From assembly GCA_002438785.1 (NCBI GenBank), contig DJQS01000008.1, forward strand, positions 165,461 to 229,460: DNA of 64,000 nt. The letters are read 5' to 3'. The translations under genes and the position numbers were made by a program. Shown piece after piece: positions 43,083 through 52,065 of the stretch (position 1 is its first letter; every line of letters begins with the position of its first letter). The stretch comes from Caryophanales bacterium UBA6380 (GTDB lineage Bacteria; Bacillota_I; Bacilli_A; RFN20; CAG-826). The notes under the pieces were generated by a model. The model ran no database searches, was not told where the DNA came from, and saw only the letters and a program-made list of their open reading frames with translations.

Positions 43083-45149
43083 ATGGAAAATAAAGAATTT
43101 CAATATATTGATAGTGGTAATGTCTCTCATTCGATCAATCTTAATAAAGATGATTTTAAATTAGTTCAAATTGATAAATCAATTCATGATACTAAATTTA
43201 AAAATAAACCAACGACATTTTTTAAAGATGCTTTAAAAAGATTTTGTAAAAATAAATCGAGTGTTACTGGAGCAATAATTTTAGGAGTTTTACTTGTTTT
43301 ATCTTTTGTTTTGCCAGTAGCTATTAGTTATGATGTTGATACTCAACATCCTGCTGAACAATTTTTACCACCTAAATTATTTAGTGCTGGAACTGGATTT
43401 TGGGATGGTACTGTAGAATATAAAAATAAAATAGCTGATCCATCAACTAAAGATGAAAATGGATATATGTATCCTGGAGAAAGTAAAGTTCAAGGTTATA
43501 CAATTAGTTTTGATAAAGGAAGTATTGTTAGTATCTCTAAACCTAAAGAAGGAACGACTAATGTTGCTTCTCCTTATGGAAATGGTGGAAGTATTATTAT
43601 TTCTAGTAGTAAACTATCTAATTCTAGTCAAGATTATATTGATAGTCATGCTGTTAAATACTTTTCACCAAATTTAAGTTTAGATTTAAATACTAATTCA
43701 TATTCAATTAGTTATATGCTAGGTGATGATGTAATTGAAGGATATGAATTAGGAAGATATTCAATTACATTTGAATATCTAAAAGATGGTGAAACTAGTG
43801 ATGATATTATTTATTCTAATTCAATAGTTTTAAAAGATTTTGATGAAGAAGATAGTAGTAAAATTATTAATTTAAATGAAGTTATAAAAGCTTTTGAAGA
43901 AAGTGAATCTAAAAAAATAGGGGAAGATGGTAAACCTCTAACTACTAATAATGGTGTTTATAAAAACGCTTATATTTCTATTAATTTAGAAGCTAGTGAT
44001 AAAATAAGTACTTATATTCCTATTAAATCATTTTATTATGAAGTAAATAATACTACTGATACTAATATTTCAATTACTGATGCTTGTAAAAAATTATATG
44101 TTGATAGTAGTGACAAATTAAGTTATTGGAATATTTATAGCTTTGGTAATGGATCAAGAGAACTTGTTGGTGCAACTTGTTATTATGTTGATTTTGTTTA
44201 TGATGCATATAACGCTGTGTATGGTTTAAAAGAAATGACAATTGATCAATCAACAATTCAAAGTTATATTGATTCTAATAGACTACCTAGCGATTTTATA
44301 AGTAAACGTAATAGTTATATTAATAAAAATTTGTACGAATTAGGATATGATGAAACACCTATTGTTTATGTAAGTAGTATTAAACAAAGTAGTGATGAAA
44401 GTGGCAATATTTATTATAAATTTCAATGTGTTATTTATAATTATAAATATATGGGATATGATTCCATGCCTTCTTTCTTATTTGGTACAAATCAAGTTGG
44501 TCAAGATTTATTAAAGATTGTTTTTATTGGATTAAGAACATCTTTATTACTTGGATTAATTTCAAGCGCTATTTGTTTTATTTTTGGTCTTATTTGGGGA
44601 TCAATTGCTGGTTATTTTGGTGGATTACCTGATTTATTGATGGAAAGATTTACTGATATTTTAAGTGGTATTCCTTGGATTGTTATGATGACTTTAATGA
44701 TTTTAAAGTTTGGACAATCATTCTGGATTTTCTGTTTAGCATTATGTTTAACTGGTTGGATTGGGACAAGTGCTGTTACAAGAACTCAATTCTATCGTTT
44801 TAGAGGAAGGGAGTATGTTTTAGCTAGTAGAACCTTAGGTGCTAGTAATGCTCGACTTATTTTTAGACATATTTTACCTAATGCAATGGGTACAATTATT
44901 ACAAGTAGTGTTTTAATGATACCTAGTGTTATTTTTAGTGAAGCAACGATTTCATATTTAGGTTTAGGACTTAAAGGAATGCAATCACTTGGTGTTATTC
45001 TTAGTGATAACCAAAAATTCTTACAATCTTATCCTCATTTATTAGTAGTTCCAGCAATTATTATCGGTTTATTAATGATTTCGTTTAATTTGTTTGGTAA
45101 TGGTTTACGTGATGCTTTTAACCCATCATTGAAAGGATCGGATGAGTAA
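43083..45149 (+). CDS. oppC: Oligopeptide ABC transporter permease OppC with a large external insertion
   Basis: Second membrane subunit. The N-terminal FFKDALKRFCKNKSSVTGAIILGVLL with first membrane span (about 62-84) and the C-terminal permease core (FLFGTNQVGQDL at about 465, GLRTSLLLGLI, EYVLASRTLGASNARLIFRHILPNAMG as EAA loop, SEATISYLGLGL) are normal. Between them lies about 365 extra residues (about 95-455) on the outer face, with beta-rich, Ser/Asn/Tyr-rich sequence. At 688 aa it is more than twice the usual about 300. The frame is intact and codon use matches neighbours, so this is not a misassembly. It overlaps oppD by 8 bases. Confidence 0.93.
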   Translation: MENKEFQYIDSGNVSHSINLNKDDFKLVQIDKSIHDTKFKNKPTTFFKDALKRFCKNKSSVTGAIILGVLLVLSFVLPVAISYDVDTQHPAEQFLPPKLFSAGTGFWDGTVEYKNKIADPSTKDENGYMYPGESKVQGYTISFDKGSIVSISKPKEGTTNVASPYGNGGSIIISSSKLSNSSQDYIDSHAVKYFSPNLSLDLNTNSYSISYMLGDDVIEGYELGRYSITFEYLKDGETSDDIIYSNSIVLKDFDEEDSSKIINLNEVIKAFEESESKKIGEDGKPLTTNNGVYKNAYISINLEASDKISTYIPIKSFYYEVNNTTDTNISITDACKKLYVDSSDKLSYWNIYSFGNGSRELVGATCYYVDFVYDAYNAVYGLKEMTIDQSTIQSYIDSNRLPSDFISKRNSYINKNLYELGYDETPIVYVSSIKQSSDESGNIYYKFQCVIYNYKYMGYDSMPSFLFGTNQVGQDLLKIVFIGLRTSLLLGLISSAICFIFGLIWGSIAGYFGGLPDLLMERFTDILSGIPWIVMMTLMILKFGQSFWIFCLALCLTGWIGTSAVTRTQFYRFRGREYVLASRTLGASNARLIFRHILPNAMGTIITSSVLMIPSVIFSEATISYLGLGLKGMQSLGVILSDNQKFLQSYPHLLVVPAIIIGLLMISFNLFGNGLRDAFNPSLKGSDE

Positions 45150-47133
45150 TATGGAAAATAAAGTTAATAATTCATATATTAATAAAGAAAAAGCTTTAAG
45201 TGTAGAAAATCTAAGAGTTTCTTTTAGAAGCGATTCTGGAATGGTTTATGCAGTTAGAGGCGTAAGTTTTGATCTTTATAAAGGTGAAACATTATGTATT
45301 GTTGGTGAAAGTGGTAGTGGAAAAAGTGTTACTAGTAAAACTATCATGGGTATTTTACCAAAAAATGCAATCATTGAAAGTGGACAAATTCTTTATGAAG
45401 GTGAAGATTTAGTTAGAGTAAGTGAAGAAGAATTTCATCGTATTAGAGGACATAAAATAGGAATGATTTTCCAAGATCCTCTTAGTTCACTTAATCCTAT
45501 AATGAAAGTTGGTAAACAAATAATAGAAGCGACAATGATTAACTCAAATATCTTAAAGAAAAGATATAACGAATTAATATCTAAAGAGCTAGTTGCTTAT
45601 CGAAATAATTATGCTAACTATAAATACGAACTTAGTAAATGTGATAATGAAATTTCTTTATTAAAGAAATTTTTAGGTGATTATAAAAAAGAATTGAAAC
45701 AATCTAAAAAAGGTAAGGATATTAACGTTGATAAGTCTGAATTAACATTAATAGAAAAAATAAATGATCATTTTAGAAAAGTTTATGACTTACTAGACAT
45801 TGATATTTCTAATTTTACTTATCAATTGGATCATATTTCTAGACATAAAGTTAACAATTTTGATGAAGATAAATTACATATTTATGAAGTCAATGAAAAA
45901 ATATATCAAAAATGTTTAAATAGAGTTTTAGATTATAAAAAGAATTTTAATTTAGATAATAAAGATGATGTTATTAGTAGAATCACTAATCGATTAAATT
46001 ATCTTCAAAATTCTAAAAAGTTTGCTAAGTCTAATTATTTAGAATTAAAACCATTACTTTTATTAAGATTAAAGAAAGCTAAAATTGTTGCAAAAAAAGA
46101 TAATTTGGAATATAAAACTGAGATTACTTTAAAACTCAAAGAGGATTTAGCTAATGAAGAAGCTAAGATAAGCGAATGTCAAAGCAAAATTGAAAAAATT
46201 CGTTCTGATTTAGAAGTTAATGATCCTAATTTATTAAAAACTATCGATGAAATTATAAAAGAAAATGAATTAGCAATCAAAAAATTTAATAAAGATAAAA
46301 AAAGAAATTTTGAAATTAATTTATCTAAATCTAGTTCAAAACCTGAACTTATTTTAAAAGATATCCCTCATGAGAAATACGCTATCTATTTAAAAGAAAT
46401 TGATTCTTATAAAAAGGAAATAGAAAAAATAAAGGAAGAATTTATAAATAAAACTAAAATAACTAAAAAAGAGGCTAAAAAAATGGCTCTTGAAGTTATG
46501 AAAGAAGTTGGTATTCCTTTACCTGAAAAAAGATTTAAACAATATCCTTTTGAATTTAGTGGTGGTATGAGACAAAGAATCGTTATTGCTATTGCTTTAA
46601 CGGCTAACCCTGATATTTTAATTTGTGATGAACCTACTACTGCTCTTGATGTTACAATTCAAGCTCAAATTCTTGAACTTATTAATAAGTTAAAACGTGA
46701 AAGAGGGCTCAGTTGTATCTTTATTACTCATGATTTAGGGGTAGTTGCAAATATGGCTGACCGTGTTGCTGTAATGTATGCTGGAAAAATTGTCGAATAT
46801 GGCCTTGCAAATGAAATATTCTTTGATCCAAAGCATCCTTATACTTGGGCTTTACTTTCTTCAATCCCTGATATCGATTCTAAAGAAAAGCTTGAAGCAA
46901 TTCCTGGTACTCCACCAGATTTACGTTTCCCACCTAAAGGTGATGCATTTGCTTTAAGAAGTAAATATGCAATGGAGATTGATTTTAAATATGAACCACC
47001 ATATTTTAAGGTTAGTGATACACATTATGCCGCTACTTGGCTTCTTTATCCAGATGCTCCAAAAGTTGAAATGCCACGTATAGTTAAAGAAAGAATTAAT
47101 AATGCTTTAAAGGGGGTAAAAGATCATGATTGA
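45142..47133 (+). CDS. oppD: Oligopeptide ABC transporter ATPase OppD with a coiled-coil insertion
   Basis: Nucleotide-binding subunit. Walker A GESGSGKS (55-62), Q-loop Gln111 in FQDPLSSLNP, signature FSGGM (472-476), Walker B ILICDEP (492-498), ITHDLG H-loop, and the C-terminal oligopeptide-transporter domain (HPYTWALLSSIPD, PGTPPDLRFPPKGDAFALR). Some 300 residues, about 137-440, are inserted between Q-loop and signature. They are rich in Lys, Glu and Asn and predicted helical/coiled-coil. The usual OppD has about 340 residues. OppD/OppF of mycoplasmas also have insertions. The usual Cys of the OppD/DppD Fe-S motif at the end of the C-terminal domain are not seen. Confidence 0.93.
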   Translation: MSNMENKVNNSYINKEKALSVENLRVSFRSDSGMVYAVRGVSFDLYKGETLCIVGESGSGKSVTSKTIMGILPKNAIIESGQILYEGEDLVRVSEEEFHRIRGHKIGMIFQDPLSSLNPIMKVGKQIIEATMINSNILKKRYNELISKELVAYRNNYANYKYELSKCDNEISLLKKFLGDYKKELKQSKKGKDINVDKSELTLIEKINDHFRKVYDLLDIDISNFTYQLDHISRHKVNNFDEDKLHIYEVNEKIYQKCLNRVLDYKKNFNLDNKDDVISRITNRLNYLQNSKKFAKSNYLELKPLLLLRLKKAKIVAKKDNLEYKTEITLKLKEDLANEEAKISECQSKIEKIRSDLEVNDPNLLKTIDEIIKENELAIKKFNKDKKRNFEINLSKSSSKPELILKDIPHEKYAIYLKEIDSYKKEIEKIKEEFINKTKITKKEAKKMALEVMKEVGIPLPEKRFKQYPFEFSGGMRQRIVIAIALTANPDILICDEPTTALDVTIQAQILELINKLKRERGLSCIFITHDLGVVANMADRVAVMYAGKIVEYGLANEIFFDPKHPYTWALLSSIPDIDSKEKLEAIPGTPPDLRFPPKGDAFALRSKYAMEIDFKYEPPYFKVSDTHYAATWLLYPDAPKVEMPRIVKERINNALKGVKDHD

Positions 47134-48826
47134 TAATAAAAATCCAATCTCTAGTACCGATGAAGGAAAAGCTCTCCAAGAAAATGCTGAAGTTTTCATT
47201 AAAGAAAATAAAGAAGCTAATAGTGAAATTAATGAGCATGAACCTCCTAAAGGTAGTGAATTAAATCCATTAAGCGAATTACCTTTAGAGGAGCAAATTA
47301 AAAATATTACTAGTAAATGTACTTATAAAGAAGATTTAGTTAAGAATCATATTCTTTTAAGCGTTAATCATTTGAAACAATTTTTCTTTTTTGGTAAAGG
47401 ACCAAAAAAATATAAAATTAAAGCTGTTCATGATATCTCGTTTCAAATTAAAGAAGGTGAATGCTTTGGAATAGTTGGTGAGTCAGGATGTGGAAAAACT
47501 ACTACTGGCCGTAGTATTATTCGACTTTATGATATCACTAGTGGTTCTGTTTATTATAATGGTTATCGTATTGGTGCTGGTAGTAGATGGAACGAAAAGG
47601 AAATCAAATATACCAATATTCGTTTTAATAAATTTAAGCAGAGTATAAAAAAAGAATTATCCGACTTAAAAAAAGCTAATAAAGCAATTTTAGTTAGTAA
47701 GAGTAATGATTATCGTTTAGAACTAAATGATGGAAAAATTAGTTTAGATGAATTTAATAAAAAGGTCGATGCCTTAAAAACTGATTTAGAAAATAAGTAT
47801 TTAGTTAAAGAAAGTGAACTAATGTTTGCATTAGATAAAGAAGAAGCTAAACGTGATGAAATTGTTAGTGTTCAAAAAGCAAAGATTAAGCAAATTAGAT
47901 ACGATCAAAAAAATGCTTCTAAATTAACTAATAATGGCGATAAAATCAAAATATTAAAAGAAAAAATTAAAGAAGTAAATGCTAATTTTAAACGTGATTC
48001 TATAGAATTAGATAAATCAAATTTATCAAGTGAAGAACATGATAATAAAATGGCAGAACTTGTTAATACTCGTGATAAAAAATTAGCTGAAATTAATAAT
48101 TTACTTGAGCCATTAAAAAAAGATAATAAGCGTGTTATGAGTGAAATTCAAATGATTTTCCAAGATCCAATTGATTCACTTGATCCTCGTATGACTGTTG
48201 AAGATATTATTCAAGAAGGTTTAAAAATTCAAGGACATCATAATCGTGAAGAAAATCATAAAAAGGTTGTTGAAGTACTTGAAAAAGTTGGCTTAATTGC
48301 TGATTATGCAAATCGTTATCCTCATGAATTTAGTGGTGGTCAACGTCAAAGAATTGGTATCGCTCGAGCCTTAATTATGAATCCAAAATTATTAATTTGT
48401 GATGAACCTATTAGTGCTCTTGATGTTTCAATTCGTGCCCAAATCATTAATTTATTAAATGATTTAAAAGAAGAAATGGGCTTAACTATTATGTTTATTG
48501 CTCATGATCTTAGTGTTGTTAAGTATTTCTGTGATAGAATTGCCGTCATGTATTTTGGTGAAATTGTTGAATTAGCTAGTAGTGATGAATTATTTAAGCA
48601 TCCTCTTCACCCATATACTAAGAGTTTATTAAGTGCAATTCCTAAACCAAATCCTATTACTGAAAAGAATAGACAACGTATTATTTATGAACCTAGTAAG
48701 GAACATGATTATAGTATTGAGAAACCTAAACTTGTTGAGATTATTCCTGGGCATTTTGTTTTAGCTAATAGTGTAGAAATTGCTAAATACAATAAAGAAA
48801 TTAAAGAAATTGATTCACAAAAATAA
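47126..48826 (+). CDS. oppF: Oligopeptide ABC transporter ATPase OppF with an insertion before the Q-loop
   Basis: Second nucleotide-binding subunit (566 aa). A charged N-terminal extension (1-75) precedes the ABC domain. Walker A GESGCGKT (118-125), Q-loop in IFQDPIDSLDPR (344-355), signature FSGGQ (402-406), Walker B LLICDEP (422-428), and C-terminal HPYTKSLLSAIPKPNP. An insertion of about 185 helical, Lys/Glu-rich residues (about 150-335) lies between Walker A and the Q-loop, a different place from the OppD insertion. Overlaps oppD by 8 bases. A terminator-like hairpin follows. Confidence 0.94.
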   Translation: MIDNKNPISSTDEGKALQENAEVFIKENKEANSEINEHEPPKGSELNPLSELPLEEQIKNITSKCTYKEDLVKNHILLSVNHLKQFFFFGKGPKKYKIKAVHDISFQIKEGECFGIVGESGCGKTTTGRSIIRLYDITSGSVYYNGYRIGAGSRWNEKEIKYTNIRFNKFKQSIKKELSDLKKANKAILVSKSNDYRLELNDGKISLDEFNKKVDALKTDLENKYLVKESELMFALDKEEAKRDEIVSVQKAKIKQIRYDQKNASKLTNNGDKIKILKEKIKEVNANFKRDSIELDKSNLSSEEHDNKMAELVNTRDKKLAEINNLLEPLKKDNKRVMSEIQMIFQDPIDSLDPRMTVEDIIQEGLKIQGHHNREENHKKVVEVLEKVGLIADYANRYPHEFSGGQRQRIGIARALIMNPKLLICDEPISALDVSIRAQIINLLNDLKEEMGLTIMFIAHDLSVVKYFCDRIAVMYFGEIVELASSDELFKHPLHPYTKSLLSAIPKPNPITEKNRQRIIYEPSKEHDYSIEKPKLVEIIPGHFVLANSVEIAKYNKEIKEIDSQK

Positions 48827-48832
48827 AATATT

Positions 48833-48903
48833 AAATGTAGTGAAAGTATAAATTAAATTAATAGATATTAATTGATTTATGATTAGTAACTACATTTTTT
48901 TAA
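48833..48903 (+). terminator. Long-loop terminator after oppF
   Basis: AAATGTAGT (48833-48841) pairs with ACTACATTT (48889-48897), followed by more T. The 47-nt interior contains further complementary ATTAAT blocks that can extend the structure. Marks the end of the opp operon. Confidence 0.6.
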
Positions 48904-48974
48904 TTAAGTTAATAATAAATATAGTAAAAAAATTTTTTAAGATTATAATTTTATTATCAATTAGGAGATTTATT

Positions 48975-49823
48975 ATGAAAAAAATTTTTATTATTAATTT
49001 ATTTATCTTATTTACATTAGTTAGTTGTAATAATAAAGAAATTGATAATCGAAGCGATAATGAAAAGAAATTACCATTAAATGATTATTTTACTAATAAT
49101 ATTAAATTTAAAGACGAAACAAATGAAGATGATTTTAATAGCTTTATTGATTCATCAAGTAATAGTAATACTTTATTTAGTGTTGAAATGCACCAAGGTG
49201 TTAAATTAGAAATTTATAGTAAGACTACTAATGATGATAATGAAGAAGTAATTTTTGATTATTCAGAATCTAATTATTATGATTATGCTTTTAAAATAGA
49301 TGATGATTCAAAATTATACGCTTATATTGATAATGTTAGTAGGATAGTTGATAAATCTAGTAATAGTAGCGGGGATACAAGTAATGGAACATTTAGTGAA
49401 TTTTTAAAATCTAATAATGGATATATCCAAAAATCTTATACTGATAATAAATTAGTTACTACTAATATTAAGGATGATGATATAACTTCTTATAAATCTG
49501 AATTTCAAAATTATATTAATACACTTTATGAAAAAAATGCTTATAACGATGAATTTATAAATAGTTTTAATAGTACTACTTATTATAAAATTGATGAAAA
49601 TAATTATGGATTAAAAGGAAAAGTTAGTTTTACTTATGAACAAATAATTTTTGATTGTGATGCTTATATTGTTTTTAATAAATTAGGTTATATTAAAGAT
49701 CTAATATATGAAGGAGTTTATGATTCAACTGAATCAAGTTCTACTTATGATATGCATGCTAAATTCAAATTAGTTCAAAACTTAAATTTTAATGAAGAAA
49801 TTAAATATAAATTAAATTTATAG
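48975..49823 (+). CDS. Lipoprotein of unknown function (282 aa)
   Basis: Lipoprotein, lipobox LVSC, Cys18. ATG 48975 is chosen because it follows TTAGGAG at 7 bases and gives a clean signal peptide; an in-frame ATG at 48879 lies in the terminator. The mature protein is a single unit: helix, then Tyr/Asp/Asn-rich strands (SNYYDYAFKIDDDSKLYAYID), a helical segment (SYKSEFQNYINTLYEKN) and final strands (FDCDAYIVFNKLGYIKDLIYE). This looks like one copy of the repeat seen twice in the other lipoproteins here. Followed after 23 bases by another lipoprotein gene. Confidence 0.75.
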   Translation: MKKIFIINLFILFTLVSCNNKEIDNRSDNEKKLPLNDYFTNNIKFKDETNEDDFNSFIDSSSNSNTLFSVEMHQGVKLEIYSKTTNDDNEEVIFDYSESNYYDYAFKIDDDSKLYAYIDNVSRIVDKSSNSSGDTSNGTFSEFLKSNNGYIQKSYTDNKLVTTNIKDDDITSYKSEFQNYINTLYEKNAYNDEFINSFNSTTYYKIDENNYGLKGKVSFTYEQIIFDCDAYIVFNKLGYIKDLIYEGVYDSTESSSTYDMHAKFKLVQNLNFNEEIKYKLNL

Positions 49824-49846
49824 TTTATTTTATTGGAGGGTTTATT

Positions 49847-51808
49847 ATGAAAAAAGTCTACAATTGTCTACTATTTAGTAGTTTATTAGTATTTATTTTA
49901 AGTTCATGTAGTAATAAAAATAATTACGAAGACCCCTTAATAGATTTTTTAAATAAGCCAATTCAATCAGCAAAATATGATGGATTTAATACAATTACTG
50001 TTTTAGATTCTAATGATGTAATCGAATATCATTGTTTAACTGAAATAGGAATTAATAAAGCTTATTATGTTCAATATGATGATAATTTTACTAATTTTGA
50101 ATATTATTATAGTCAAGATAGTGAAGGTTATGTTAAAGAAGATTATCTAGATATTAATAATAAGATAAGTTATAAAGATGTCTATGATTATAACAATAAT
50201 AAAGTATTATATGAAGAATCTTTTTTAGTAAGTCCTTTTATTAATTTAATTAATAAAGTTAGTGATTTTAAAAAAATTGATAATTATAGTTATGAATATA
50301 TTGGTGAGTATAAAAATGATTTGACTTATCATTTAACTTATGAAGATTTAGATGTTAATAAGATTACTTTTACTTTTAATAAAGAAAATAATTTATTAGA
50401 TACTATTCAAATAACTTCAAATGTTTATGAAATTAATTCGACAAAAGTAAGTAGTGAATATTTCTTTAAAGTTAGTGATATTAATTTAAATAAAGTTAAG
50501 GAAGTAGAAGTTAAGAAAAATACTTATCAAGAATTAGATAATATTTTTAATAATATTAAAGAATTTAATAATTATACACTTAGTGTTACTGATTCGATGT
50601 ATGATGGAAAAGTTATTTATAATTCATTATATAAGTATAATAAAGATCAATATTATAGCGAAATTATTGATTTAGATGATGATAATAATGAAATAACTAT
50701 TAAATCCTTATATAAATATAACGATGATAAATCTTTATCATATTATGATATTGATAAAGATAACAATATTAAGGAAGTTAAAAGATATTATCAAGGTATT
50801 ATTTATGATGTAGCTAAATTTAATTTTAATAGCTCAATATTAGATTATAAGAATAATAGATATTATGTTCCATATGGTATAGGTAATGATTTTGTTAAAG
50901 AATTAATTACTGATTATAAAGGGTTAAATGGAATTGAAGGAACAATATATTTATTAATAAATGATGAATCGAATTTAGAATTACATTTAGAATATAGTTT
51001 ATTAGGATTAGTTAATGGGGAGTTAACATATGTATTTTCTAATTTAAATAATACAAATATTAATATTGATTTATCTAAAGCAAGTAAGTATCAAACTATA
51101 ACTTCATTTAATGATTATAATTCATCTTATAAAGATGAATTTAATAAAGTTGAAGTAGATATAAATGATTTAGTTTATGTTGATGGAATTAATTATGATT
51201 ATAATTTAAATAGAAAAACTGGAGTTATTCAAATATATAGTGATTTAATTAATAAGTTTGATACATCATTAAATTTATTTAATGATTATAATAATTTATT
51301 AATAAATAAAGGATATGTTGTTACTTATTTTGATAATAAAAATAATTATAAGACTTTTAAAAGTAGCGATAATAAATATAAAATTAACTTATATATATTA
51401 ACTGATGAAATAAGTAATAAATATTCTTTGATTTATGAGATAAAAAATAATAATTATACATTTAGTGATTATAATAGTTTTAAGGATTATAGTGAAGAAA
51501 TTGATAAAGAATTAACTAAATTACTTGGAAATAATTATAATTTACCTTTTTTTAAAGGGGCTAAAGAAATTTCAATAGATCCAAGTTCAATAACAAATAC
51601 AAGCTTAATGATGTATGTTATTTTTTATGATGATGTAACTAGTAAAGAAGATATTAATAAATTAGTTAATGAGTATATTGTCGAATTAATTAAAAATAAA
51701 TTTACTAAAGTTGATGAATTTACATATTCTTATTCAAATTATGAAATAAAATTTAATATTGTTGAATATTATGGTTATTATCTTGAAATAAGTATAAATT
51801 TGATTTAA
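49847..51808 (+). CDS. Large Asn/Tyr-rich lipoprotein with C-terminal tandem modules (653 aa)
   Basis: Lipoprotein, lipobox LSSC, Cys21. Two N-terminal beta-basket-like halves cover about 25-430 (SAKYDGFNTITVLD..., EFNNYTLSVTDSMYDG...). The C-terminal about 210 residues contain two copies of the module seen in the 30405-32648 protein: NLLINKGYVVTYFDNKN...YKTFKSSDNKYKINL and FFKGAKEISID...NKFTKVDEFTYSYSNYEIKFNI. Composition is extremely rich in Asn, Asp, Tyr and Ile, matching the very AT-rich DNA. Ribosome site TTGGAGGG. Probably co-transcribed with the preceding gene. Function unknown. Confidence 0.75.
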   Translation: MKKVYNCLLFSSLLVFILSSCSNKNNYEDPLIDFLNKPIQSAKYDGFNTITVLDSNDVIEYHCLTEIGINKAYYVQYDDNFTNFEYYYSQDSEGYVKEDYLDINNKISYKDVYDYNNNKVLYEESFLVSPFINLINKVSDFKKIDNYSYEYIGEYKNDLTYHLTYEDLDVNKITFTFNKENNLLDTIQITSNVYEINSTKVSSEYFFKVSDINLNKVKEVEVKKNTYQELDNIFNNIKEFNNYTLSVTDSMYDGKVIYNSLYKYNKDQYYSEIIDLDDDNNEITIKSLYKYNDDKSLSYYDIDKDNNIKEVKRYYQGIIYDVAKFNFNSSILDYKNNRYYVPYGIGNDFVKELITDYKGLNGIEGTIYLLINDESNLELHLEYSLLGLVNGELTYVFSNLNNTNINIDLSKASKYQTITSFNDYNSSYKDEFNKVEVDINDLVYVDGINYDYNLNRKTGVIQIYSDLINKFDTSLNLFNDYNNLLINKGYVVTYFDNKNNYKTFKSSDNKYKINLYILTDEISNKYSLIYEIKNNNYTFSDYNSFKDYSEEIDKELTKLLGNNYNLPFFKGAKEISIDPSSITNTSLMMYVIFYDDVTSKEDINKLVNEYIVELIKNKFTKVDEFTYSYSNYEIKFNIVEYYGYYLEISINLI

Positions 51809-51970
51809 TTATTTTGTTTCTACAAAAATAATCGTGTTTTGCAGTGTTATTTTATTTTTAATGAGTATTTTATTATATTAGTTTTTAATTTTCAAGAAAT
51901 ATTTTTTAATTTTAGTTTAAATTATGTAATTATAAAATTATATTGATGTAATCAAAATAATTTATAAAAT

Positions 51971-51991
51971 ATTAATACAATATTAATAGAA
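51971..51991 (+). promoter_or_regulatory. Tandem 11-bp-period direct repeat upstream of the 716-aa lipoprotein
   Basis: Two repeats, ATTAATAC (51971-51978) and ATTAATAG (51982-51989), with an 11-bp period. Matches the element at 25945-25965 in 19 of 21 positions. It sits about 75 bases before the ATG, against about 58 for the other copy. The surrounding 51809-52065 region is otherwise AT-rich non-coding sequence. Confidence 0.45.
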
Positions 51992-52065
51992 AGCAAATTT
52001 ATATACAGCAATAATAACAATATTAAAATAAGAGCATTAAATTTTTTAATTTAGGAGGATTTAAT

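Noticed and set aside
44074..44256. Minus-strand frame rich in His/Gln/Asn inside oppC
   Set aside because: It is the antisense of the low-complexity oppC insertion; the sense frame is continuous and flanked by conserved permease sequence.
43400..44460. Assembly chimera or unrelated gene fused into oppC
   Set aside because: Base composition and codon use are continuous, no stop or frame change is present, and OppD and OppF have comparable insertions.
48857..48873. Third copy of the ATTAATA tandem motif before the 282-aa lipoprotein
   Set aside because: The period is 10 rather than 11 and the bases are better explained as part of the terminator stem after oppF.
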